A stretch of 44,736 bases of DNA from Candidatus Kuenenia hertensis (GCA_021646465.1 SOET01000035.1:1-44736); one strand, 5' to 3'; shown: positions 1-8,168, numbered from the stretch's first letter. Made by a program: numbers and translations. Notes: generated by a model not told the origin, from the sequence alone.

Positions 1-51
1 TCTCTATTATCTTTATAGAGCATATTGTTATGTTATTTAGGAATCAATATA

Positions 52-162
52 CTAGTGCTTAATTGCAAAAATAATCGCTATATCATTTTTCGCTCTAAAG
101 CACACAAATCAAGGGTTACAGGTTTTACGGACAGAGTAATAACTAACGCAATTAAGCACTAG
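52..162. mobile_element. Small element bounded by perfect 15-bp inverted repeats
   Basis: CTAGTGCTTAATTGC at 52-66 is repeated as its exact reverse complement at 148-162, giving a 111-bp unit with perfect 15-bp terminal inverted repeats and no coding capacity inside. This is the architecture of a MITE or solo IS-end pair. I see no convincing target-site duplication. The right end lies against a reading frame (to position 277) that looks like the tail of a broken gene, so the element may have caused or accompanied a truncation. Confidence 0.5.
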
Positions 163-277
163 ATTTAAAAATCCTGTTGATATTAAAACCTTTATTGCAA
201 AAGGAAAGTCGAAAGCCGAACTGAAAACGATTAGGAAGAGATTAAAAGAAATTTTTCTAAATACGCTGAAAAGTTAA
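143..277 (+). pseudogene. 3' remnant of an unidentified gene
   Basis: An open frame from 143 to a TAA at 275-277 encodes a basic helical tail, including NPVDIKTFIAKGKSKAEL, and has no start codon of its own. It enters directly from the right inverted repeat of the small element at 52-162, and the frame is closed by a stop at 140-142 inside that element. The simplest reading is the C-terminal stub of a gene whose 5' part is gone. I do not recognise the family. The rest of the first 342 bases shows nothing further. Confidence 0.35.
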
Positions 278-342
278 AGTGACTGAAAGGTTAAGAATTC
301 CATTTTACAGAGGCAACTTAATTGGGATGAAATTGTAAGCAA

Positions 343-1035
343 ATGAAAGTATCTATTGTTATTCCATGTTATAACGAGATTAATACAATCTCTGAAATTA
401 TCAAGGCTGTTCAACATTCTCCTCTTGAGAATAAGGAGATTATCTTGGTTGATGATTATTCAACCGATGGAACAAGGGAAATTATTAAAAGAGAGATCGA
501 ACAGTATATATATAAAGTTATTTATCATGAAAAAAATATGGGTAAGGGTTTTTCATTAAGATCCGGGTTTAAAGAAGCAAATGGAGACATTATTATAATA
601 CAAGATGCCGATCTTGAATATGACCCTAATGAATATCCAAAATTGTTAAAACCAATTATTGATGGAAAGGCTGATGTGGTTTATGGCTCACGCTTTATTG
701 GCGGTGATTCCCGCAGGGTTTTATTTTTCTGGCATTATGTTGGCAATAGATTTTTAACACAATTATCAAATATGTTTACAAACTTAAACCTGAGTGATAT
801 GGAAACATGTTATAAGGCATTTCGTAAAGAAGTTTTACAGTCTATATCTTTAAAAGAAGATCGGTTTGGCTTTGAACCTGAAATTACTGCAAAAATTTCA
901 AAATTAAATGATATAAAAATATATGAAGTTGGAATCTCGTATTCAGGAAGGACATATAACGAAGGTAAGAAAATTTCCTGGAAGGATGGAATAAGAACAG
1001 TATATTGCATATTCAAATATAAATTTTTTAGATAA
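343..1035 (+). CDS. GT2 glycosyltransferase, DPM1/polyprenyl-phosphate type
   Basis: A 230-aa cytoplasmic GT-A enzyme of family GT2. The N-terminus [12 protein letters not shown] is the nucleotide-binding strand, VDDYSTDGT supplies the first Asp pair, and DADLEYDP the DXD-like metal site. YGSRF and the ETCYKAFR segment are typical of DPM1-like and GtrB-like enzymes that load a sugar onto a polyprenyl phosphate. The protein is the compact, soluble form with no C-terminal membrane helices. It is followed 4 nt later by a methyltransferase and then by a GT-C-like membrane protein, the class that uses polyprenyl-phosphate sugars, so the run probably makes and uses a lipid-linked sugar. The sugar cannot be predicted. 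No good Shine-Dalgarno precedes this ATG. Confidence 0.85.
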   Translation: MKVSIVIPCYNEINTISEIIKAVQHSPLENKEIILVDDYSTDGTREIIKREIEQYIYKVIYHEKNMGKGFSLRSGFKEANGDIIIIQDADLEYDPNEYPKLLKPIIDGKADVVYGSRFIGGDSRRVLFFWHYVGNRFLTQLSNMFTNLNLSDMETCYKAFRKEVLQSISLKEDRFGFEPEITAKISKLNDIKIYEVGISYSGRTYNEGKKISWKDGIRTVYCIFKYKFFR

Positions 1036-1039
1036 ACTA

Positions 1040-1642
1040 TTGTTCATAGGGAAAATCAGGTTGAATAAATATTATAAAATCAAAGAACCTCTTTTGGAAC
1101 CAATACTGCGGTGGATGAGGATACGGAGGGTCCTAACGGTAATAAGGCAATATGGAAAATGTAAAATGCTTGATATCGGATGTGGATATGATTTCAAATT
1201 ATTACGAAACCTTGAACCTTATATAGAACATGGTTTTGGAATTGATTTTAAGGCGAATGATCTGGAAAGCTCAAAAATTACCATAAGAAAAATTTTATTA
1301 TACGAAAAGCTCCCATTTGATAACGAAATATTTGATGTAGTAACTATGTTAGCAGTCTTGGAACACCTAAACAAACCATTAGAAATCATAAAGGAAATTG
1401 AACGAGTTCTGGCGCCAGGTGGAAAGCTGATTTTAACAGCCCCAAGTAAGTTATCCAAACCTGTACTGGAGTTTTTGTCGTACAAGCTAGGTATAGTTAA
1501 CAAAGAAGAGGTAAAAGACCATAAGAAATATTATGACCTAAATGAATTAAAGTTACTATTTAGGGAAACTAATTTAGTGATAGAAAGGCATACATACTTT
1601 CAATTCGGTATGAACAATTTTTGTGTTGCTAGATTAAAATGA
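1040..1642 (+). CDS. Class I SAM-dependent methyltransferase
   Basis: A 200-aa Methyltransf_11-type protein. Motif I is MLDIGCGYDF (about residues 44-53), and the later AVLEHL and VLAPGGKLILTAPS are the post-I and motif II/III regions of small-molecule methyltransferases. The frame opens with TTG at 1040, 4 nt after the upstream glycosyltransferase stop, which fits translational coupling; an internal ATG near 1113 is a weaker alternative because it would leave little sequence before motif I. It may methylate a sugar or lipid intermediate of the surrounding glycosylation operon. Its TGA overlaps the ATG of the next small frame (ATGA at 1639-1642). Confidence 0.8.
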   Translation: MFIGKIRLNKYYKIKEPLLEPILRWMRIRRVLTVIRQYGKCKMLDIGCGYDFKLLRNLEPYIEHGFGIDFKANDLESSKITIRKILLYEKLPFDNEIFDVVTMLAVLEHLNKPLEIIKEIERVLAPGGKLILTAPSKLSKPVLEFLSYKLGIVNKEEVKDHKKYYDLNELKLLFRETNLVIERHTYFQFGMNNFCVARLK

Positions 1643-1758
1643 AAGATAAAATTTGGCTTTTCGATATTATTTTTATATTACTTTATAGCACCTTGCTCGT
1701 TATTTTTGCTAAATATTTTATCTTCTCAAAATTCAAGATAATGCTAAATTGTTTTTAG
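1639..1758 (+). CDS. 39-aa membrane peptide, translationally coupled
   Basis: A short frame starts in an ATGA overlap with the methyltransferase stop and ends with TAG at 1756-1758, one base before the ATG of the 563-aa membrane protein. It encodes a 39-aa peptide: a charged start (MKDKIW), one hydrophobic segment rich in Leu, Ile and Phe, and a basic end (FSKFKIMLNCF). Overlap on one side and 1-bp spacing on the other argue for real translation, either as a small membrane subunit or as a coupling leader for the next gene. I know no homologue. Confidence 0.5.
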   Translation: MKDKIWLFDIIFILLYSTLLVIFAKYFIFSKFKIMLNCF

Positions 1759-1759
1759 T

Positions 1760-3451
1760 ATGTTTTTTGAGAATATCATAAATCATAGTATCTTATTGTT
1801 TTTCTTCTGCGCATCATATGCTATTGGACGGCTGATTTTTAACACCTTTATACCTGCACTTGCGTTTGGCATATCAGTTTTATTGTTTATTATCTACAAC
1901 ATATTTTTATTTTTGGGAATTAATTTATCAAGCGTTAGTTTAATATTTGTGCTTATGTTTGTGTCAATAACAACAACCGGTATTATTAATCGGCTAAATA
2001 TTATAGATTTTATAAAAAATGCAATCTCAATTCCCTCCTTTAATAAACCGCTCCGTCCGGAATTTCTCATATCCGCTTTTCTTCTGTTTATATATTTTAC
2101 AAAATGCTCTTTTCCATTGGCCGATGGCGATTCTTTAAGCCATTACAGTTATCTGCCAAAACTTTATATTTCAGAAGGAAATTTTTCTGCTGGAAATTTT
2201 ATTCTGCACGGAAAGATGCCATTAATGCATCCAGCCCTTATTGCATTTCTGGCTTATTTTGGAACTTTAGATATTGTTATGGCTTTTAATTTCTATTTAA
2301 CACTTCTTATTATAACAACTTTATATAAGATGTGTACTACTGCTTATACTCAGGAAAAAGTTAGTTCAAATTCATTTTTTTTAATCATTTGTATCTTTTT
2401 AGCCAATCCGTTAATGAGCTTTATTATCTCTACGGGGAGGCCATACATCTTAATTGCTTATTTCAGCACAGTATTGCTATACTTTCTTTTATCAAATTTT
2501 GATAAAAGAAGTTCCGAAAATTTGTATACCTTTTTTTTGGGTTTTGTCGGCGGTGCACTTGTTTCTTTAAATTATTTAGGCATGACCATATTTGGTTGCT
2601 TACTGTTCGCCCTGCTTATTGCTAACTACAATGTTTTAGACAAATTTATAAAACCAATTTTTATTAGTATAGTATTAGCCGTTGTGTGTTCACTGCCTTT
2701 TTATATACGGACTTATTTTCTTACCGGTGAGTTAATTTACCTTCCATCCTTTGTAAAATTAGAAGTGAACGAATTTGGTGGTTATTTGGGAGCTATAAAG
2801 GCCTTATTTATTTTATCAATACGGAATAATCAAGGCGGTAATTCATGCTGTATTGGTATCTTATATCTTTCTTTCTTCCCGATTATTCTATACTTTATAT
2901 TCAAACGACGTCTGTGGAAGATTAGATCTTTATTTTTTTTATTTGTATTTATTGTCTTATATTATTTTATTTGGTTAACCAAACTCCCACAAGCTCGCTC
3001 ACTTATAGGTATCTTTCCTCCATATCTTCTTTTATTGTATGTATTAGTTGATCTAAGGAAACCACTTTACAGGTACGCCATTTATCTTTTTTCCGGTGTG
3101 ACTATAGCTTATTGCGTTTTCCAATTGGGCAGATTTGGTTATGGCAACTATTTGTTAAGCAAACAACCAAAGGTTGATTTTGTTTATAATATATTAAATA
3201 ACTGGAGCGCCAACCATGATATTTATAATGAGCAAAATGAAATTGCAACCTATATCATTTCAAGTTTTCCAAACTATGATGTTGTTTTTTGTGATGGGGT
3301 ATTTCCTCTCACATTGCTACCAAATAAAGTTTTTAGATTAGGTTCGGAAAGACAAAAACTTAATACGATCCTTTTATGCCCGAATACTACTCAGCAAACA
3401 TTTAAACCATTGAAACATTTTAACTCCTATACTATCTATGCATATCAATAA
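1760..3451 (+). CDS. Polytopic membrane protein, probable GT-C glycosyltransferase
   Basis: A 563-aa, very hydrophobic protein with about ten or more predicted membrane helices. After the first helices comes a loop with PLADGDSLSHYSYLPKLY, resembling the acidic first periplasmic loop of GT-C enzymes (PMT/ArnT-like) that take sugars from polyprenyl phosphate. The last 80 residues form a soluble tail (EIATYIISSFPNYDVVFCDG). Assignment rests on topology, this loop and the DPM1-like enzyme upstream, not on a decisive motif; an O-antigen flippase or polymerase-like role cannot be excluded. It begins one base after the 39-aa peptide. Confidence 0.6.
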   Translation: MFFENIINHSILLFFFCASYAIGRLIFNTFIPALAFGISVLLFIIYNIFLFLGINLSSVSLIFVLMFVSITTTGIINRLNIIDFIKNAISIPSFNKPLRPEFLISAFLLFIYFTKCSFPLADGDSLSHYSYLPKLYISEGNFSAGNFILHGKMPLMHPALIAFLAYFGTLDIVMAFNFYLTLLIITTLYKMCTTAYTQEKVSSNSFFLIICIFLANPLMSFIISTGRPYILIAYFSTVLLYFLLSNFDKRSSENLYTFFLGFVGGALVSLNYLGMTIFGCLLFALLIANYNVLDKFIKPIFISIVLAVVCSLPFYIRTYFLTGELIYLPSFVKLEVNEFGGYLGAIKALFILSIRNNQGGNSCCIGILYLSFFPIILYFIFKRRLWKIRSLFFLFVFIVLYYFIWLTKLPQARSLIGIFPPYLLLLYVLVDLRKPLYRYAIYLFSGVTIAYCVFQLGRFGYGNYLLSKQPKVDFVYNILNNWSANHDIYNEQNEIATYIISSFPNYDVVFCDGVFPLTLLPNKVFRLGSERQKLNTILLCPNTTQQTFKPLKHFNSYTIYAYQ

Positions 3452-3454
3452 AGG

Positions 3455-3464
3455 AAGGAGGTGA
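3455..3464 (+). promoter_or_regulatory. Full-consensus Shine-Dalgarno
   Basis: AAGGAGGTGA lies 6 nt before the ATG at 3471 and matches the whole anti-Shine-Dalgarno core. It is the strongest ribosome-binding site I saw in the first 10 kb and predicts high translation of the antitoxin-like gene compared with the toxin-like gene that overlaps its end. Confidence 0.7.
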
Positions 3465-3470
3465 GTCATT

Positions 3471-3722
3471 ATGGGGATAACTATTGCAGAATTAAAAAAA
3501 GAAATTTTGAACGAAATAGACGAATTATCTTATGAAAAGATTAAAGAGGTATTAGACTTTATATGTTTTATAAAGGCTAAAAATGCTATAGATCCTTCAC
3601 AAACATATTTTTGGACAAAACAGTGGCAGTATATGGAAAGAGAAGCAGATATAGACAGAGAAACAGGCAATATAATAGGTGATGGTACAGTAGAAGACCT
3701 TCTCAAAGAGATTAAAGGATGA
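3471..3722 (+). CDS. VapB/DUF2281-like antitoxin candidate
   Basis: An 83-aa protein. Its first half (ELSYEKIKEVLDFICFIKAK) matches the DUF2281-type helical pattern; its second half (FWTKQWQYMEREADIDRETG) resembles the toxin-binding tail of VapB/MazE-type antitoxins, which often carry a WxxxWQxxExEAD pattern. It has a full-consensus ribosome-binding site and its stop overlaps the start of the next gene (ATGA at 3719-3722), the usual arrangement of toxin-antitoxin pairs. The expected partner of such antitoxins is a PIN or RelE toxin, but here it is a nucleotidyltransferase-HEPN protein. The role is inferred from family resemblance and context. Confidence 0.6.
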   Translation: MGITIAELKKEILNEIDELSYEKIKEVLDFICFIKAKNAIDPSQTYFWTKQWQYMEREADIDRETGNIIGDGTVEDLLKEIKG

Positions 3723-4261
3723 AAAAAACAGATTTGTCATTATTGAGTAAACGTCTTGATGAGGAGTACGAGGAAAGGGAGAGGCGGCGTAGAGAAACAC
3801 TAAAAAAAACTATTGAATCATTAAAGACTTATTTTAAGGATAAGCATGTCGGAAAAGTAATTCTTGTTGGTTCTGTTCTTATGGAGGGAAGGTTCTATCC
3901 GTTCTCTGATATCGACGTGGCTGTTGATGGTTTGGAGGAAGATTATTTTAAAACATTGGCGGAAGAGATAGCAAAGACCTTTGAAAATAAGGTAGAGGAT
4001 CCGGCTAAATACCATAGGGAACTTCTAAAGCGTATGTACATGGATATCCCGGGTATAAGGCCAAAATTGCTCTCTCAGGAGAGTTACCGTGTCCTTGATG
4101 AAATAAGGGGGTTTAGGCATATCTTCCGGCATGCTTATGACTATGAGCTTGACCAGGAAAGAGTTGACAACCTTAAGCAAAAGATCATTATGAACTGGGA
4201 TCACATAAAGAAGGATATGCACTGTTTTATGTCCTTCTTACAAGACACCCTGAGGGATTAG
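3719..4261 (+). CDS. Fused MNT nucleotidyltransferase-HEPN protein
   Basis: A 180-aa protein with two halves. Residues 45-88 are a minimal nucleotidyltransferase core with GS at 51-52 and DID at 64-66 (11 residues between, one more than the usual GSX10DXD). Residues 95-180 match the second half of a HepT-like HEPN domain: YHRELLKRM, IRPKLL, then R133-x4-H138-x-Y140, the RX4HXY RNase motif. In HEPN/MNT toxin-antitoxin systems these are normally two proteins of about 140-150 aa each. Here the C-terminal part of MNT and the first HEPN helices seem to be missing, as if an internal deletion joined the two genes in frame. It overlaps the VapB-like gene by ATGA. Confidence 0.65.
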   Translation: MKKTDLSLLSKRLDEEYEERERRRRETLKKTIESLKTYFKDKHVGKVILVGSVLMEGRFYPFSDIDVAVDGLEEDYFKTLAEEIAKTFENKVEDPAKYHRELLKRMYMDIPGIRPKLLSQESYRVLDEIRGFRHIFRHAYDYELDQERVDNLKQKIIMNWDHIKKDMHCFMSFLQDTLRD

Positions 4262-4379
4262 TACTTTACAAAAAATATTTTTACATTTTTGATAAAAATT
4301 GTAGCACCGATCCCTCTGGTAACTCCAAAGACCTGACTGCTGAGAAATTATACATAACGACATAAGTTTATAACTGTCT

Positions 4380-4441
4380 GTCATTCCTGGCTTGACCCGG
4401 AATCCAGCGTTTTTCTGGATTCCCGCTTTCGCGGGAATGAC
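4380..4441. repeat. GTCATTCC...GGAATGAC dispersed palindromic repeat
   Basis: Outer arms GTCATTCC (4380-4387) and GGAATGAC (4434-4441) enclose a second pair GGAATCCAG (4399-4407) / CTGGATTCC (4415-4423) and a short CCCGC/GCGGG hairpin. This is the widespread REP-like palindrome seen in many bacterial genomes. The rest of the 353-base gap 4262-4614 shows no gene, promoter or further structure I can support. Confidence 0.75.
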
Positions 4442-4614
4442 ATACTTGTCCTCGTGAAAACGGGTATTCGTATCTGATTAATGACGCTGTGTATGGAAGC
4501 AAAAATCAAAGATTTTCCGTATATGAAAGTCATTCAGACAGGCCGTAAGGGCAAAATTCGGCAAATAAATTATATACTACAAAACACGAAGTCAGATTTT
4601 ATAATAAATACCGA

Positions 4615-5052
4615 ATGACTATGAAGCGAAGAAACATGAGTGAAACAAGGTTTTTAAAGAAAAACAGAATTGACGAAGAAACAAAGACACAAATACGAGG
4701 GATACTAAAAGAATCTATTTATAGGATAAAAGACATCGTCTTTGCATATTTACACGGGTCTTTCGTGGAAGGGGCCGATTTCAGAGATATAGATATTGCA
4801 CTTTTTGTAGAAGAATCTGTTAATAAATTAGAAACAGAAACTACTCTTTCTTACGAACTTACGGAAAAGACAGGTTATCCTGTCGAAGTAAAAGTAGTAA
4901 ACGATGCGCCCGTTGCATTTCAAATGGCTGTTTTGAGGAAAGGTGTTCTTCTTTTAAGCAGGTCTGAAGATATCAGGACTAACTTTATTGAAAAGATTAG
5001 TAGAAGATACTGTGAGTATGTACACTTTAGAAATATCATATTGGATGCATAA
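4615..5052 (+). CDS. Solo MNT-family nucleotidyltransferase
   Basis: A 145-aa minimal nucleotidyltransferase. The active-site signature is YLHGSFVEGADFRDIDIALF, i.e. GS followed by DID with eight residues between, the shorter form of the GSX10DXD signature. The central EKTGYPVEVKVVND segment fits the third acidic strand, and the C-terminal LRKGVLLLSRSED matches the usual ending of these proteins (ReGv.L..). Two downstream ATGs (for example MSETRF at 4636) could be the true start. Such proteins usually act as the AMP-transferring antitoxin to a HEPN toxin; no HEPN gene follows, so it is an orphan or works with the fused protein upstream. Confidence 0.7.
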   Translation: MTMKRRNMSETRFLKKNRIDEETKTQIRGILKESIYRIKDIVFAYLHGSFVEGADFRDIDIALFVEESVNKLETETTLSYELTEKTGYPVEVKVVNDAPVAFQMAVLRKGVLLLSRSEDIRTNFIEKISRRYCEYVHFRNIILDA

Positions 5053-5184
5053 TAGTGTTTAAAATAAAAATGATCTCATGGAATTTGTAAATCAAATTAC
5101 CGGTTTTATTTCCTCTGTGGAAAGGGCAAAAGAGTGAAAATGGTATCGTTACAGTTTTTTGGAAAAATTTTTTAAAATAAAAAA

Positions 5185-5299
5185 ATTCGTAACAGTTTAG
5201 TATTTTGAAAAATAAATTTAATCTGCTCGCTCCCAAACTCCTGTTTGGGAACAAGCAAGCAGAAACCGCTGGTGTTTCAAAAAGCTAATGTGTTACAAA
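5185..5299. mobile_element. Inverted-repeat element A with internal hairpin
   Basis: A left arm at about 5185-5212 (core GTAACAGTTTAG) and a right arm at 5275-5299, reverse-complementary at about 22 of 28 positions, enclose a hairpin at 5223-5262 whose core is TCCCAAAC/GTTTGGGA with a 4-nt loop. Related arms recur as a pair at 12931-13101 and singly near 16163, so this is a repeated genomic element rather than chance. It lies just ahead of the open tail of a broken gene. The rest of the 5053-5402 gap holds only low-complexity AT sequence. Confidence 0.55.
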
Positions 5300-5406
5300 A
5301 TTCTGCACTGGCTGAAAAGGATACAAACAATTGGGAACGAATTATGGTGGATGATGGTGTATTTTTCTTCAAAAAATACAGTGGAATTAGTCCGAAGATA
5401 CCGTGA
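5300..5406 (+). pseudogene. C-terminal gene stub ahead of the GT2 gene
   Basis: The frame ending with TGA at 5404-5406 is open back through element A and reads ...EKDTNNWERIMVDDGVFFF... without a start codon. Its stop overlaps the GTG start of the GT2 gene (GTGA), as expected of an upstream operon partner that has lost its 5' part. I do not recognise the protein. Confidence 0.35.
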
Positions 5407-6194
5407 AAGTTAGCGTAATTATTCCTTCCTTTAACAGCGCAAAGACCATTGAGGATACTCTTAAAAGCATAATGGGCCAGAACTGGCCTGATATCCAAAT
5501 TATTATACAGGATGGTGGCTCCACAGACAATACCAAAGCCATCGTTACAAAATACCCGACTGCGATATCCGGCTGGCAGTCAGAGCCAGACAACGGCATA
5601 TATGACGCAATGAACAAAGGCATTAAACGTGCAACGGGTGAAATCATTGCCATTCTTAATAGTGATGATGCATGGTTGCCAGGTACACTTGATCGTGTTG
5701 CATCGGCATTTTCACATAACCCCGATGTTGGTATAGTTTCCGGCTCGATTGAAGTGTGGGAAGACTCTCCTGATGGAGCTAAGGTTGTTCTAAAATCGAG
5801 TTTACTGTACCTTCATAAAGGAATGACAGTACAACACCCTGCGACCTTTGTACGGCGCACTGTGTATAAACGTGTCGGACAATTTAATACGTACTACCGT
5901 ATAGGAGCTGATTACGATTTCGTATTGCGATGCCTTCAGGAAAATATTTCCTGGATTATACTCGATAATGTCCTTGCCCGGATGCGGGCAGGGGGCATGG
6001 GGGGGGCGACCTTTACTTTTAATGACTGGATGATCCGGAGATCTTACAAACTTTCTTCAACCTTTAACGAGACATGTATTTGTGCAAACAGCTTTGTAAG
6101 GCATTTAGCCAGGCAGGCAGTTTTAAAAGTTTTTGGGAAGAAGGTTTTATCAACTCTCAGAGATTATTTATGGCAAAAGCGGATATATCGATAA
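5403..6194 (+). CDS. GT2 glycosyltransferase (WcaA-like)
   Basis: A 263-aa family-2 glycosyltransferase starting at GTG 5403. VSVIIPSFNSAKTIEDTL is the first strand and helix, IIQDGGSTDNT carries the nucleotide-binding Asp, NDGIYDAMNKGI-like SEPDNGIYDAMNKG is the typical helix of WcaA-type enzymes, and NSDD is the metal-binding DXD equivalent. QHPATFVRR in the acceptor half is also typical. No membrane segment is seen. It is probably involved in surface polysaccharide or glycan assembly, like its neighbours; donor and acceptor are unknown. Only a gene stub precedes it, so its original operon seems broken. Confidence 0.85.
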   Translation: MKVSVIIPSFNSAKTIEDTLKSIMGQNWPDIQIIIQDGGSTDNTKAIVTKYPTAISGWQSEPDNGIYDAMNKGIKRATGEIIAILNSDDAWLPGTLDRVASAFSHNPDVGIVSGSIEVWEDSPDGAKVVLKSSLLYLHKGMTVQHPATFVRRTVYKRVGQFNTYYRIGADYDFVLRCLQENISWIILDNVLARMRAGGMGGATFTFNDWMIRRSYKLSSTFNETCICANSFVRHLARQAVLKVFGKKVLSTLRDYLWQKRIYR

Positions 6195-6403
6195 AATTCG
6201 CAAAGCAGAATCATGAGATATTTCTTCTCTTTTGTTATGAATGAAGTCTTTTGATGGAAAATACATGGTACATGTTCCATGATATATGGTTGAATGGTTA
6301 TATGGCTATACACCATCCAATTATGTAGCTATACAATCCAACTTGAATCTTGCTTCTCATTGGTCTGAAGCTTGTCTTTGCCAGTGGTTATATAAGTAGA
6401 AGC

Positions 6404-7531
6404 CTATCCAAAAACCCTCAAAGTTTTTGCTGCAGTATTTTCCCAGGAAAAGATTTTTGCCCTTTCTTGTGCTTTTTTGCTCATCGTAAAAATTTGGTTT
6501 CGGTCTCTTAGTGTTGTATATAGTGTATCTGCCATTGCAGCAAAATCCATCGGGTTGAAATAGATAGCTGCGTCCCCACAAATCTCTTTCATTGGTTCCA
6601 TCTGAGAAGCAAGTACTGGAGCACCACAAGCCATTGCCTCCACCAAAGTCATTCCAAATGATTCACAGGTTGAAGGATAAACAAATATCATACAGTCAGA
6701 ATAGAGGTATGGTAATTCCTCATATGGGATATTGCCCAAAAAAATTATCCGGCTCTCATATCCTTGCTCTGCAATAAAAGCCTTCATTTCATCGTAATAT
6801 TCCCTATCAAAACACTTTCCAGCAAACACAAGTTGAACGTCATCATCGACATTACCATTCAGTAGTATAAACGCCTTTATAAGCTCCAGGAAATTTTTGT
6901 ACCTCTGGATATGAGATACATAAAGAATAAATTTATCTAAACCATATTTTTTCTTTAATAGATAAGATGTTTTATCTTCAATACGGGGATAAAATATTTT
7001 TTTATCTATACCATGATAAATGACTTCAGCACGCTGAACCAAGATTCCAAACCTTTCCGTAAGAGCATATGCTTTTATTGAAGGGAAAATAACCCGTTGG
7101 GATCTTTTGATCGATAATATTGTTAATAATTTTAATAGTTTCAATCTTATTCTTTGGATTAAACCCTGCCCTTTTGTAAGCTCGTTGTTAAATGGTTCAA
7201 CGTTTTGTACCATAACGACATTTGGTATTGTTGAAAAAAGTGGACATAAATTTCCGGGAGAAAAAAGGACATCGACACATTCCTTTTTCAGTAAAAAAGG
7301 TAAAATGATCTGTTCCCAAAGAATGCGTAATAAAGAACTTTTTGAGGGTATTCTAAAAGACAAAAATTTAAAATTCGGGTGCTGAAAATAAAATATCTCC
7401 TTTCCTTTGAGCGTCGTAAGGATAAGAAATTGATGATGTGTATTTAGGTTTGACAGATATGTTAAAAGATTTTTTATGTAGGTAACGCCACCACCGGCAA
7501 CGGCAGACGTTGTGTTTATAGCTATCTTCAT
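6404..7531 (-). CDS. GT4 glycosyltransferase
   Basis: A 375-aa GT-B fold enzyme of family GT4. The N-terminus MKIAINTTSAVAGGGVTYIK is the acceptor-domain start with the glycine-rich loop, VIYHGIDKKIFYP marks the start of the donor half, and CESFGMTLVEAMACGAPVLA holds the E-x7-E motif that binds the nucleotide-sugar phosphates. Length is normal for GT4. It is transcribed opposite to the GT2 gene and is monocistronic as far as the window shows. The about 200 bases between the two convergent genes hold only short imperfect repeats around ATGGTACATGTTCCAT and no clear terminator. Confidence 0.88.
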   Translation of the reverse strand: MKIAINTTSAVAGGGVTYIKNLLTYLSNLNTHHQFLILTTLKGKEIFYFQHPNFKFLSFRIPSKSSLLRILWEQIILPFLLKKECVDVLFSPGNLCPLFSTIPNVVMVQNVEPFNNELTKGQGLIQRIRLKLLKLLTILSIKRSQRVIFPSIKAYALTERFGILVQRAEVIYHGIDKKIFYPRIEDKTSYLLKKKYGLDKFILYVSHIQRYKNFLELIKAFILLNGNVDDDVQLVFAGKCFDREYYDEMKAFIAEQGYESRIIFLGNIPYEELPYLYSDCMIFVYPSTCESFGMTLVEAMACGAPVLASQMEPMKEICGDAAIYFNPMDFAAMADTLYTTLRDRNQIFTMSKKAQERAKIFSWENTAAKTLRVFG

Positions 7532-7720
7532 GTAATGTTGGTTCGTAAATTCTCAATAGGACACGGATGAATACGAATTATATAACATTCCAATATTTGA
7601 AACAACCGATAAAACATTATTCTGATATGTAATAAATGTGATTTCTGGAGATGTGAGGTGAATATTGAGAAGTGGTTGAGGTGTAAGATAATGCATGGGG
7701 ATTAAATTTAGGCATTAATA

Positions 7721-8168
7721 GGACATGGATAAACGCAGATGAACACGGATTTTCAGCATATTAAATTTAAAGACCTAACCGAAAAGATTATAGAAATTTT
7801 TTACAAGGTTTATAATAAACTTGGTTATGGTTTTTTAGAAAAGGTCTATGAAAATGCAATGATGATAGAATTCAAAAAAGAAGGTGTTCCTGCTGTACCT
7901 CAATGTGCAATAAAGGTGTTATATGAAGGTGAAGTTGTCGGTGAATATTTTGCTGATATACTGATTGACAATAAAGTAATTGTTGAGGTAAAAGCAGCGA
8001 AAAATTTAGCAGTAGAACATGAAGCCCAGTTATTAAATTATCTGAGGGCAACCAATATTGAGGTTGGGCTTTTGCTAAATTTTGGCTCCAAACCCGAGAT
8101 TAAACGTAAGGTGTTTGATAATTTTAGAAAATAGTTTTGATCCTGTTTATCTGTAAAAATCCGTGTCC
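7721..8168. repeat. GGACAYGGAT inverted repeats framing the GxxExxY gene
   Basis: GGACATGGAT followed by AAACGCAGATGAACACGGAT at 7721-7750 is mirrored by ATCCGTGTCC at 8159-8168 with TGTTTATCTG just before it. A further GGACACGGAT sits at 7559-7568. The left copy contains the gene's start codon. The arms are imperfect but share the same short words in the same order when one is reverse-complemented. Confidence 0.55.
7739..8134 (+). CDS. GxxExxY protein (PD-(D/E)XK_3 family)
   Basis: A 131-aa member of the GxxExxY family (PF13366-like). The naming motif is seen in LGYGFLEKVYENAM, and the predicted nuclease core in EYFADILIDNKVIVEVKAA, with D and E-x-K placed as in PD-(D/E)XK nucleases. HEAQLLNYLRATNIEVGLLLNFG is the conserved C-terminal half. 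Length is typical and the frame intact. The start ATG lies inside a repeat (GATGAACACGGAT) whose reverse complement follows the stop, so the gene travels with its repeats. The family has no firmly known function; a nuclease role is inferred only from the fold. Confidence 0.85.
   Translation: MNTDFQHIKFKDLTEKIIEIFYKVYNKLGYGFLEKVYENAMMIEFKKEGVPAVPQCAIKVLYEGEVVGEYFADILIDNKVIVEVKAAKNLAVEHEAQLLNYLRATNIEVGLLLNFGSKPEIKRKVFDNFRK

Noticed and set aside
4380-4441. Terminator after the MNT-HEPN gene
   Set aside because: Strong hairpins but no T-run on either strand; fits a dispersed REP-like palindrome better.
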